Shown here piece after piece: positions 48,967 through 58,254 of a stretch of DNA of 64,000 nt. The stretch is taken from NCBI GenBank assembly GCA_947579605.1, contig OX388307.1, positions 15,539,237-15,603,236 of the forward strand. The letters run 5' to 3'. The notes below the pieces were generated by a model, which was given only the letters and a program-made list of their open reading frames with translations, did no database searches and was not told the DNA's origin. How positions within the stretch are numbered: position 1 is the stretch's first letter; each line of letters begins with the position of its first letter. Source of the stretch: Athripsodes cinereus (Eukaryota > Arthropoda > Insecta > Trichoptera > Leptoceridae). Made by a program: the position numbers and the translations under genes.

Positions 48967-49063
48967 CACCATTATCATACTTTTCTGGCATCTCTCAGAA
49001 GTGGAGTAGCCAGCGAATTAACTGCACGTGATCACAAAATTAAAACATTAGTGTCCTTTCACT
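48967..49063 (-). repeat. Repeat family A, 3' part
   Basis: ACCATTATCATAC, TCTCAGAAGTGGAGTAGCCA, GCGAATTAACTGCACG in reverse-complement family order. Confidence 0.5.
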
Positions 49064-49199
49064 TATTGATATGTTTTATACTAATATTTTACAGTAAATT
49101 AATCAGAAACACAACATTTATAGAATGGGCATTGTAAAACGATGTTCAATGTACGTACAATCACTCCAGAATTGAGCATTTATTTTTTTCTAAATGAAA

Positions 49200-49640
49200 T
49201 AATTTATATAATATAACATGCATAGACAATTCACACAGATCGAGCTAGTCCCATATTGAGATTGAATATTGTATAACTGGTACTAACGCGACGATACACG
49301 TATGTATATTTTTTTTTTTTTTTTTTTATTTTTTTTTTAAAAAAGATATATCTGGGTTTTTGTTATAAACCCAAATACAACCTTATACACCTTTCACAGT
49401 AAGCTAAAAGCTTGTGTCGTGAAAGGGGAGTTTGCCGGCACCTGGGATCGAACCCCGGACTCCTTGTTCACAAGGCCGAGACTCTACCTCCAGGCTACCG
49501 ACGAACCCTTTATATAATTTATAATGCACTGAACACAACATAATACATGTAACATCCAGACCCAGGACAACTTGAAAATGGTCATTCTTCAATCTGCCCT
49601 GGCCGGGAATCGAACCCGGGACCGTATGGTAGATGATCTC
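49200..49640 (-). mobile_element. tRNA-headed repeat family D, split by a SINE
   Basis: Matches the uninterrupted copy at 26660-26902: AACATGCATAGACAATTCAC, GAGCTAGTCCCATATTGAG, ACTAACGCGACGATACACG on the left; AATGCACTGAACAC, CCAGACCCAGGACAACTTG, GGTCATTCTTC on the right. The head has B box GGTTCGATTCC (49616-49606), a better consensus than in the 26.8-kb copy. The SINE at 49325-49507 interrupts it at the site corresponding to about 26764. Confidence 0.75.
49325..49507 (-). mobile_element. tRNA-derived SINE, copy 2, nested
   Basis: B box GGTTCGATCCC at 49454-49444, A box TAGCCTGGAGG at 49497-49487. Differs from copy 1 (48615-48791) at only a handful of positions in the head. It carries a long T run on the plus strand (about 49311-49340), that is a poly(A) tail on the minus strand. 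It lies inside repeat family D, hence younger than that copy. Confidence 0.8.
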
Positions 49641-49794
49641 TCTAATCCCCTGAAATAATATTTATATTTATATACACATCATTCATATTTTATGTCTTTC
49701 CTTTGTATATTTCCTCATTTATATTATTATTATTATCTCATATCTCATTTATTTAACAAAACAATATTAGATTCTACATTTTGAACACAATATA
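49641..49794. other. Spacer with ATT repeats
   Basis: Low-complexity ATTATT near 49720; nothing else. Confidence 0.4.
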
Positions 49795-50009
49795 AGATTA
49801 ACAATAAAATTTAAAATATCTGGTCGATTAGCTAGAATAGTTCGATCAGTTTGAATTGGTCGATCCCAGTAGAGTTTAGTGTCATTGTTTTCAAGTACCG
49901 ATACTGGACAATAATTATAGTATGGTAATTTTGATTCCTGTTCAATTAATTTAAATTTCAAAGCTAAATTTTGATGTAATATTTTTGCTACCTGATCATG
50001 TCTTTTCAA
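49795..50009 (-). pseudogene. R4/Dong-type retrotransposon scrap
   Basis: Minus frame reads KRHDQVAKILHQNLALKFKL, PYYNYCPVSVLEN, KLYWDRPIQTDRTI, NRPDIL. These are the conserved residues between the RT domain and the endonuclease in R4/Dong-type proteins; the RPD is the first catalytic element of the endonuclease. Similarity stops right after RPDIL, so the endonuclease body is gone. The copy at 11252-11717 covers the following segment. Confidence 0.7.
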
Positions 50010-50019
50010 ATAGTCTTTT

Positions 50020-50092
50020 ATTATTTATTTATTTACGGCTAATTAGCCTTATACACAATATTTTACATAGGTACAAAACCATTTAAGAATAT
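50020..50092 (-). repeat. Retroposon 3' end, family C
   Basis: Minus strand: TATAAGGCTAATTAGCCGTA then AATAAATAAATAAT, as at 4664-4760. Confidence 0.5.
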
Positions 50093-50318
50093 CATTTTAT
50101 TTTGACCTAAATTTTTATAGATCTTCATATAAATTCGATTTACCTACCAATTATGTAAGTGTAATTTTAATTTAGGTTATTGTCATTACGCATAACACTT
50201 TACATATTTTACATTTACATCTACCAACATGCATTTATATGTTTTTGAAATCAGAATCTTGCAAGGACTAAAGGCACTAAAGTAAAAAAAAAAAGTGTAC
50301 GATTATATTATTATATTA

Positions 50319-50855
50319 TGGGGTGTTCACATTTGGCGAATATCGCCAGCCGAATTTCAAAATATAACGCCAGGCGAAAAAACAAAATTCGCCGTACGCC
50401 CATTGATCGTCACACCTGTTCACACAAGTCCACCGATATAGAAACGATCTGTCAGATGCGCTTTGATTTTGACACTGTTTTCAAAATGGCGTCGAGATGG
50501 AGATCGCGAAGTGTTTATTTTTAGTCGAAAATGTTATAGTAGAGGTTATAAGGCGCCTTTTAATTAAGGAAACAAACGCCACAAACCAACAAAAAAGATA
50601 ACAGCTGTCACGAAGCGGGAAACATTATAAAATTTATAGGTTATAAAGCTTTTACCATAGACACAAACGCCGCGCATATCTGCGCATGTGCAAATCGTTT
50701 GATCGCCCGAGAAAGTTGGAAGGTGGTCAACTCGAGACGATATCGTTTCTACTGGTTTTTATCGTTTCAGACTAGCTGTCATTTTGTTCACACGGTTCAA
50801 ATGGCTGACGATATTTTGGTGCCCTAGCGATATTCGCCAAAGTGAGAACACCACA
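50319..50855. mobile_element. PIF/Harbinger-type MITE
   Basis: Terminal inverted repeats of about 29 bp: left TGGGGTGTTCACATTTGG then CGAATATCGCC; right, complemented, TGTGGTGTTCTCACTTTGG then CGAATATCGCT. Flanked by TTA on both sides (50316-50318 and 50856-50858), the 3-bp TWA duplication typical of PIF/Harbinger. 537 bp, GC-richer than the surroundings, with no long frame, so non-autonomous. Inner regions include ATGGCGTCGAGATGG and, on the other strand, short ORFs only. Confidence 0.8.
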
Positions 50856-50858
50856 TTA

Positions 50859-51152
50859 AGTATGTATGTAGTTATAGATGAGTGTATTGTAATATTGTGT
50901 ATATAATAATATGTGTAGGTAACAAACCCAACATTATTCTCAAATTGTAAAGGACAATATGAACTTACTGAACATCTGCACGCTGGCTGATGTTGATCTG
51001 CCTTTGTTAGTGCGCGCGCATGTGCGGTGCGGGTAGTTTTTTTATTGTCTAAAACGTCACGTGTTCCATAATAATATATTATTATACATATTATCATATT
51101 CTGTTATGCATTATGTTGTAGTCTTCGGTTCCAATGCTAATGGTTTCGTTTT
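50859..51152. other. Spacer upstream of a TATA promoter
   Basis: A GC-rich patch near 50985-51035 (GCGCGCGCATGTGCGGTGCG) and CACGTG at 51059-51064. Could be regulatory. Confidence 0.35.
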
Positions 51153-51267
51153 TATAAAATAGTGTTTGTTCGACACTTCGACAGTTCGACGTGTGTAACA
51201 GTAGTGAAGTGTTTACGATATAATTCCTTAATTTGTGCATAATAATGATAAATCGTGTTTCTAAATT
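51153..51267 (+). promoter_or_regulatory. TATA/Inr promoter with candidate first exon
   Basis: TATAAAAT at 51153-51160, and an initiator CGACAGTT with A at 51183, exactly 30 nt from the first T. The predicted leader is 62 nt; the ATG at 51245 opens MINRVSK and enters a donor AAATT|GTAAGTAATT (GT at 51268). The order TATA, Inr, short leader, ATG, donor is what a short insect first exon looks like. No upstream ATG lies in the leader. Peptide unrecognised, no acceptor partner assigned. Confidence 0.45.
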
Positions 51268-51667
51268 GTAAGTAATTTGAATAACTTTTATCAAAATTTA
51301 ATATTTGTTTGTAACCATAATTTCGTGATTGTTTTATGATACATATATCTTGATTTATCTATCTATCCAAATGTTAAAGTTGATTTTTGTTTATGTAAAG
51401 TCCAAGCTTGGTGACATACCTCAGACTACATTATAATATTATATATACAGAGTAGTGAAATACATAGAACTGAATTAATTTAAATAACATTATGCTAATG
51501 CACGCTTCACATCCTCACAATCAATCGTAATGTTATCGCCAATGAATATCATAAAAAATATTGTGTTGTAATTTTAGAGTGAAATTTTGTTATGAATTAA
51601 ATCCAGGGTGCTTAAATTTAAAAAGGTATTCAAATGCGTGTAAATCAGTTGTAATGGTTTGGACATT
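51268..51667. other. Spacer, no gene seen
   Basis: Would be intron if the 51.2-kb first exon is real. Confidence 0.45.
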
Positions 51668-52125
51668 TTATCTGAAAGAGGGGGTGTGATAAAAATGTGA
51701 ACGTCTGAGAACTACATGGATGGAACATGTGAATCAAATATCCTCTCGGACAGTCAGGCGGCGCCTATGGACCTTGGTTCCATAAAGGTGAAATCTAAAG
51801 TAACCATTGAATGTTTACAGGTTCTGAATCGCCTGGGCGCGAAAAACGTGGTAAGGTTGGCTTAGGTAACGGAAGAGAAACAAATTAGGATTTGATTTGC
51901 CCTTGATGGGGCACTGCAGACTACGGAAACGCATGTCAAAAATTGGACTGTCAGATACCCCAGTCTGCAGATGTTGTGTATAGTTGTAGAGGATAGATCC
52001 ATGTCCTCTGTAATTGTAACGCACTCGCTCATAATCGAGTTCTAATATGTCATTCTGTTATCTCAGCCTACCCTAGTTGGGATACAACGTGAGATTATAG
52101 GATAGAATAGTATAGTATTCGAATC
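51668..52125 (+). pseudogene. RTE-type 3' end split by unclassified GC-rich sequence
   Basis: The left part TCTGAAAGAGGGGGTGTGAT and CTGAGAACTACATGG matches the 38726 and 53094 copies. The right part, TTCTGTTATCTCAGCCTACC, GTTGGGATACAACGTGAG, is their last 50 bp with the stop at 52090-52092 and TATAG-type tail. Between about 51757 and 52040 roughly 100 bp of element is replaced by about 280 bp of GC-rich sequence (GGCGGCGCCTATGG, CTTGATGGGGCACTGCAGAC). The minus strand has an open frame of 69 codons there, which I do not recognise. Confidence 0.6.
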
Positions 52126-52243
52126 AGAAAAATGAGTCACATAGTCTTATCTACATTCCTGCACCTCATTCAATTAAAAAGTTTGTGTATCGAAAAATAT
52201 TTCTCCCCATTTTCATATATACCTTCTTGTTGACGTAATATTT

Positions 52244-52298
52244 TTTTTTTTTTTCTTCCACTTGTGGCATAACATCCTACAAGGATGATTTGTGCCGG
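52244..52298 (-). mobile_element. 55-bp truncated poly(A) retroposon
   Basis: Perfect 10-bp direct repeats CGTAATATTT (52234-52243 and 52299-52308) flank an insert that on the minus strand reads CCGGCACAAATCATCC, TTGTAGGATGTTATGCC, ACAAGTGGAAG, then a poly(A) tail of about 11. This is a textbook severely 5'-truncated LINE-mediated insertion. Confidence 0.75.
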
Positions 52299-52308
52299 CG
52301 TAATATTT

Positions 52309-53093
52309 AAATGTGTATTTAAAATCATAGCTAATTCGTTAGTCAATATGAATAATCCTTTTCACCATCTTCAGGGCAAGCAATGCAGTGTTCTACATTC
52401 TGTAGGTAGTACTTAGCAATTGCAATAAAGCGTGCACTAAAGTGCATGGAGTGAATTGTTATTGAATGTAGATGGAGAGTACCTACCTTGTACAGCTACT
52501 TGCTTAGAGTAGGTATATTTGGAGCAGCTAAAATAGTTTTAATAGTATTGTTTACTGCAAAGTAGATAGTATTACGAACTTTCAATTTCATTATAACTAA
52601 TGCTACCGCACTGACTCAGTGTTCCCAGGAGAGTTTCCTACTAGACATGTTCCTGCTACTTAAATGTTATGTTAGGAATATTCACATTCGGAAAATTTTA
52701 CGTGAATATTTCGAATCTTCGTGAGAATTAGCGTATACTGGATATTTGTTAGCTAAAAGATATTTGTTCATGATTTTTATAAATAAAGTGTTTGTAATTT
52801 TATTATTTATAACTATGTAGGTATATATCAAAAAAATTAACCTTATTGTTTTAGCCCATGTTAAAATATACATATACTTGCCCTTTGCCAAAAACTCTTA
52901 TTTTACAAATGCTGCATCCAACTTTTTTGTGATCTCTCTAACTTAACCGGAATAAAACTATTTCTGAAATGCCTCCGGCTCTGTTGAAAAAAAGTGTTAG
53001 GTATATAATTTACTCGGAACTGACTTTTGACTTTAAATATGATATTTGCATTCGTGAATACGACTTAATTCGTGAATACGTCATGTGGAATGA
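52309..53093. other. AT-rich spacer, no gene seen
   Basis: Nothing recognised. Confidence 0.5.
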
Positions 53094-53371
53094 ATGGAAG
53101 AAGAAAGAATGACAAAGAGGATATACTTGGCTGAAAGGAGGGGTGTGAGGAAGCGCGAGCGTCCGAGAACTATATGGCTTGAACATGTAGATCAAATTCT
53201 CAAGGACGGCCGTGTTTTGAGTAAAAGAAACCGACGTGCGTGCTTGAGAAATTGTATGACTGTGGAGGAAGCGAAAGAAGTATGTAAGGACAGATCTAAT
53301 TGGCGTTCCTTTCTCTCTGCCTACCCCACTTGGGATACGGCGTGAGGGAATAGATAGATAGATAGATAGAA
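53094..53371 (+). pseudogene. RTE-type retrotransposon 3' end with (ATAG)n tail
   Basis: Open frame to 53345: EEERMTKRIYLAERRGVRKR, RPRTIWLEHVDQILKDGRVL, RNRRACLRNCM, KDRSNWRSFLSAYPTWDTA, stop. It keeps RPRTIW, the intervening helix and DRSxWRS, the C-terminal signature of RTE-like proteins, and extends about 12 residues further upstream than the 38726 copy. The 3' UTR is just GGGAA before five ATAG units. 83 codons without disruption, but truncated upstream, so inactive. Confidence 0.8.
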
Positions 53372-53889
53372 TACGACTTTGTAAACGTCATTATTACCTA
53401 CATATTGTTATCGCGTGACGTACATACTTTCAACTAGATGCTATTTATCTCCCATTGTTGCTAAATAAGTATCTGGTATGTATAATAATAGTATAACTCA
53501 TTAATGTGGTTTGCGTCTTCTCATATTTAGTTAAGAGTATCTTAGATAGTAGAATTGTAGTGTGTAATAGGTATATCGGTGTTCTTATTAAAAGTAATAA
53601 CTTAGTAAGCGTAACCAATAACAGTTCTATGTTATAGGTATATCAATTAATTATGAATATAAAATTAATATAAATATTTTTCTTCTACTTATTTTCCCTT
53701 AAACGCTCCTTTCGACCGCCCAGAGAGAAAGAAGTGTACAAAGTTATAATAATCTGGCAATCAGTTTTTTCATTTACCTTACAAGGGATGCAGCATAAAG
53801 GGAAAGACATATATCATTTTAAATTATTTAACACATCCAACATCGTATTTTAGATAAGTTTAATTAATTGCAGTTCCAGCACAAACATG
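53372..53889. other. Spacer, no gene seen
   Basis: A 40-bp stretch at 53774-53815 (CTTACAAGGGATGCAGCAT) resembles 33524-33566. Confidence 0.45.
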
Positions 53890-53949
53890 TCACCCATCCT
53901 GAATGTCTATCCCACTTGTGGGATATGCCGTGATGGTGAAGTAGTAGTC
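53890..53949 (+). repeat. Repeat family A, internally deleted copy
   Basis: CACCCATCCTGAATGTC is joined directly to TATCCCACTTGTGGGATATG, then CCGTGATGG and TAG-like units. About 75 bp between these blocks in other copies is missing. Confidence 0.7.
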
Positions 53950-55854
53950 TAGCACAAACAAAATTCTTGACAATGATGATTTTTACGCATTAGCATATTT
54001 TTTAATATTATATGTAGGTGCTATAATTTGGTATTTAGGAAAGATAAGTAATTTTATTTGGGTGTGCAAAAATTATAAATTAATAAATACGTGTTAATTA
54101 ATCTCTTTGAGGTCTAATATGTAACTTTTCTTTCGTTTTAAACAAAATATTTATACACGATATCACATAAATATTAATCTCTTCACTGACAGTTTATTTA
54201 AAATAAACAATTTGCTTCTTGGTTGTGATTAACCAATAATATAAGAAATTATTTGATACTGAAATGATAGTGAGTATCAGTGGTGTAACTAAAATTTTTA
54301 TTAAATATTTATAAATTTATAATGCGTTCGCAGAAAGTATTTGCAATCGGAAGAAACGGGGCTCAAATCCCAGTACTAAAATACGTGTCTGCCTATACGA
54401 TATTGAATTTTATAAGTGTTATTATTTTATTTTCTCAGAATATGTATATTACTCTGTTGTTTTTCTGGTTATCCTTTGCACACACTCGTGTATTATAAAA
54501 GATACGACACTGATATGTATGTATGTAGGCATATTATGTATATTTTAACGATACGGCGGCATACTGAACATAAATATTTTTGTATTTTATGTCGAATGCG
54601 GTCGGATGATGTAAAATACGTTTAGTAACCCGCTCTTAGATGTTTATTTCTTCCATGAATTTCATAGGGCAATAAATTAACATATATTTTATAGATAGTT
54701 ACTGTACCTATGTATGTATTGCGCAATAACAAAACATTCATTCAAATGCATTTACATTCTGAACATTCGAGGAAATGTAATACATACCTACAGATATTAT
54801 TATGCATTAGGTAGATATATTATGACATTTATAAAATTCAGGAAATCGTATGAATGCATACTTATGTTTCTTGTTTATTGACGAATTATCCTGGTATATT
54901 TGTATGAAATACTTAAACCACGGAGATATGAAAATAGCTGGAAAGAATTCAAATACAAACATGCGGTCCGAGAAAATATACAACTACCTTTCCGCCTTTC
55001 TAAATGTTTGAAATATGACTGTACAATATGTCTCAAAACTTATTATCTATGTTAGTCAGTGCACCTACACCTTATAATTTGTGTTTATTATTTTCATTTT
55101 ATGAAAATAAGAACAAAATAACAGTTGCATGTTGTATTGCATTCCATTTAATTATGTACTGTTTTGTGAAATTTAAAAAATCAAATAAAAGGGAACCTTT
55201 TTTCATACATTGTTATTTTTTGTTGGAAACCAGTTGGAATATTTTTTATCAATTATTTACTTCAATCTAAAATTGGTTAATGTAATGGTCAGAGGAAAGG
55301 ATTGTTTTATCACTGTGCATTAATTTTATATTACGGTCTAAGAATTACTTATCACTCCAGTTAGGTTAGCTCCATTTTGCAGTGTGGTGATTTCTTTAGC
55401 GATCATTCTGGTTAAATGTTGACTTCTATGATTTAGACACTGTTTCCGTATGACGTTTATGACTAATTCTGCTGGTTTGCTCCAATTTCCAAATAATGGA
55501 ACAGTAGCGTTCGTTGTTTTAATGTCTTTAGCAATAAATAAATAATTTATTATAATCGTTTCCGTTTACAATAATTTTAATAGTATTATGAAGAAGACTT
55601 GGAAAATAAATCATCGTTGAAGCTTTATTGAAAAATGTAGATCGTCATGTGATTCCTTCTATACGACAATATAAAAAAATAAATATTGTAAACTGCTTAG
55701 TTGATTTTCGTGAGCAAAGTTAATCTTACTTAACTGTTTCAGAACGCAATTAACTCAAAAATGAAAATATGTCCTATTTAAAGAAGACACTGGATATCAG
55801 GGTCTATAAGCATGTCACAAACGAGACTGCAATCAGTGTATTATGGAAAAGATG
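53950..55854. other. AT-rich spacer, no gene seen
   Basis: GGCTCAAATCCC at about 54360 resembles a tRNA B box but no A box is convincing. Nothing else. Confidence 0.45.
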
Positions 55855-55970
55855 ATTACTTTGACTGATAAAGTTTAATTTATCGACCGACGGTTCTTGG
55901 TGGAAGTTCATATTAATAATTTTTAAAATGAAACACAATATTTAGTTATTCCACTATTGACTTTATTTAT

Positions 55971-56018
55971 TTTTGCGAGCCGGCTTTCAAGAGTTTCCGC
56001 TCTCATCGTCAGGCAAAA
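55971..56018 (-). ncRNA. Hammerhead-ribozyme-like motif, left arm
   Basis: Same architecture as 56195-56242, on the minus strand: stem I 56018-56013 with 55976-55971, core CTGACGA at 56012-56006, GAAA at 55988-55985, predicted cleavage between 55977 and 55976. The single arm difference removes the loop-closing C-G pair of stem II, leaving five pairs. Confidence 0.45.
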
Positions 56019-56194
56019 GTAAAGTGAAGCTTCATTACAAGTTAAGTATGTGACAAACAAAAAACAATAGGTAAAAATTAAAATTAAAAGATGTGTTATT
56101 ATCATGTATCGTCAACCATATTATAATAATTTTAATTTTTACCTATTGTTTTTTGTTTGTCACATACTTAACTTGTAATGAAGCTTCACTTTAC

Positions 56195-56242
56195 TTTTGC
56201 CTGACGATGAGAGCGGAAGCTCTTGAAAGCCGGCTCGCAAAA
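56195..56242 (+). ncRNA. Hammerhead-ribozyme-like motif, right arm
   Basis: Stem I: TTTTGC 56195-56200 with GCAAAA 56237-56242 (6 bp). Core CTGACGA at 56201-56207 fits CUGANGA. Stem II: GAGAGC 56209-56214 with GCTCTT 56219-56224 around a GGAA loop. Core GAAA at 56225-56228. Stem III: AGC 56228-56230 with GCT 56233-56235, 2-nt loop. Cleavage expected after C56236, giving the required U-C before the site. Deviations: an extra U (56208) before stem II and a G-U pair where G-C is usual. The very short stem III is a known feature of Penelope-like hammerheads, which may act as dimers. Confidence 0.5.
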
Positions 56243-56308
56243 ATAAATAAAGTCAATAGTGGAATAACTAAATATTGTGTTTCATTTTAAAAATTATTAC
56301 TTTGACTG

Positions 56309-56930
56309 GATCACTATTTGAGAATATTTAAAGATAATGCGACAAAAATATCTTTATTTTTCGTCACCTACAAGATCATTTACCGTCTGGGCTGCCCCCT
56401 TGAAAATCAAACAATACATCATATGCTTTGACAACTATATCAAATCATCAAAAATATCACTGGAAGATGTTACTCAGTTGAAGCAAAAAATATCAGTCAC
56501 GTTTATTCAGTCTCAAAAGAAACCTTAAGAGGTGAATTAAAAAGGGATAAGATCTTAGATTCAAATTCCTGTGCAGTTAGTTAACGAATCAAAAATAATC
56601 ATAAACTAATATTGTTATTTCACAAATGTCACAATATCAGCTAAAAAAATTGCCTTTTTTTGGTTATGTATCACTTTGGGCCCACAAGATTCCGATGGTT
56701 TCGAACTGCATCTTCTTTTTTCTTGACATACAAAGTTTGCTTCTTACTACCATGGGTATATAATACACCTTGTAATTGTAGAAGTTTTTATTAGATATTC
56801 ACGTATATTTCTCACGTACCGTACCATGTTATTCTAAAAGTACAGCATTATTTTTATAAAGTACGCACTTAAGAACATTGCAAGCAGTAGATGGGTACTT
56901 TACTTTCAGTTATACAGCTACCGTTTTTAT
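56309..56930. other. Spacer, no gene seen
   Basis: Nothing recognised. Confidence 0.5.
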
Positions 56931-56970
56931 CACCTCACCTCACCTCACCTCACCTCACCTCACCTCACCT
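56931..56970. repeat. (CACCT)8 tandem array
   Basis: Eight perfect CACCT units, the last followed by G to make CACCTG, an E-box of the Snail/ZEB type. Confidence 0.9.
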
Positions 56971-58254
56971 GTACTCGCGACTGACTTCCACCGATTCACC
57001 ATCTACCACCCCATCATACTATTCTATACTATTCATAGGTACCTACTATTTAATCTATACTTGAAAGAAAAATAACTCGAGTAACTAAATAATGTAGCAT
57101 GCCTTTGAAATAAGTTCGTAGATATTCATAACTAGAAATTAAAACCGGCAGTTTCACGTGAAATTAGCAATAAAAACGAAAAGTTTATTTTAGTAAAATG
57201 ATAAATTTTCAAACCAAGTATTTATATGGTCAATACTTCTGGTGTGCCAGGGTGATGAATAAACGAGATTGTTTATTTGTATGTAATGTTAAGCTATCCG
57301 GAAGATAACCTATAGTTTTGTGGCGCATGATCTTGGTTGAAAACTGACTTTTGAAAGATTAACTCTTTTATCTGTACTTAAATATGTAGTTACTGTCTGA
57401 TTTGTGGTTTTAACTACTGTTATCAACTTAATGACTAAACGTTTTAAAAGTCGAAGGAACGCTACTCACAAGTCGTAGTAGCGTGCAAAGTCCATTTATG
57501 CAATTTTTGTAAAACCTTTAATAAATTGTCTAAGGGCCGATTTGTTTAACACAGATTGTGATAGCGTGTAACACAGATTCGATGATCTCATTACAGGTTT
57601 TTATCTTATAGATTTGTAAACACACTGATTAATTTGTAATATTCGTAAACTTTATTGGGTGTGTTATTCTCTAAAATGCGCCTAATGACTGTATGTTTTC
57701 TTGGTGAATAAATAAAATGAAGAATAAAACAGATTACATAAAGTGTGTACCTACTATTAAATTTATTCTGAACCATTGATGCTACAGAGGGTATATACAT
57801 ATTAAACAACCAATCAAATATACATACCTCCTATTATCAGCCTATTTTATTTATACAGGAATTATGTACCTCTTATTATTGCACGGTAGCAAAAGTTTTC
57901 CATTAATTTATTTATTGGCGTCCATTGATCTTTGATACTTATGAAATATATTACTTTGTTAGGTTTATGATAATTTTATTGTTCAAACTTTGTTTTACAG
58001 TATAACTTCACGCTGTTAATTGTTACGTAAACGAGTTTAGACGTGCGTATAATAATATATAATGTACTTAGATTGTTCATTTAATATTAGGCATATTCCT
58101 ACATTGGGTGAAAATATGCTCGTAAACAAGTAGGTAACTAGTCAAAATATTGGTACATTATTATCCTTAAATGGCAGAAGGTTCCAAGCACGGTAAATCG
58201 GCATATGGGTGTGTTATTCTTTCCATTTATATATTCGACAGTAAATGAAATGCC
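56971..58254. other. AT-rich spacer, no gene seen
   Basis: A short direct repeat TAACACAGATT (about 57547 and 57570). Nothing else. Confidence 0.5.

Larger units (their letters stand above)
55868..56299. mobile_element. Near-perfect 173-bp inverted repeat with ribozyme motifs (Penelope-like terminal repeats?)
   Basis: Arms 55914-56086 and 56127-56299 are exact inverted copies except one base (T55994 against G56219, read on opposite strands), around a 40-nt loop. ATTACTTTGACTG occurs as a direct repeat at 55855-55867 and 56296-56308, a possible 13-bp target-site duplication. A 46-nt unique piece (55868-55913) lies between the left repeat and left arm. Each arm holds a hammerhead-like motif followed by AATAAATAAAGTCAATAG. 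Penelope-like elements are known to carry hammerhead motifs in terminal repeats that can be inverted, so this may be a minimal or deleted copy. No RT or GIY-YIG coding sequence is present. Confidence 0.6.

Noticed and set aside
54290..54390. B-box-like GGCTCAAATCCC
   Set aside because: No A box at the right distance and no second copy; insufficient for a SINE or tRNA call.
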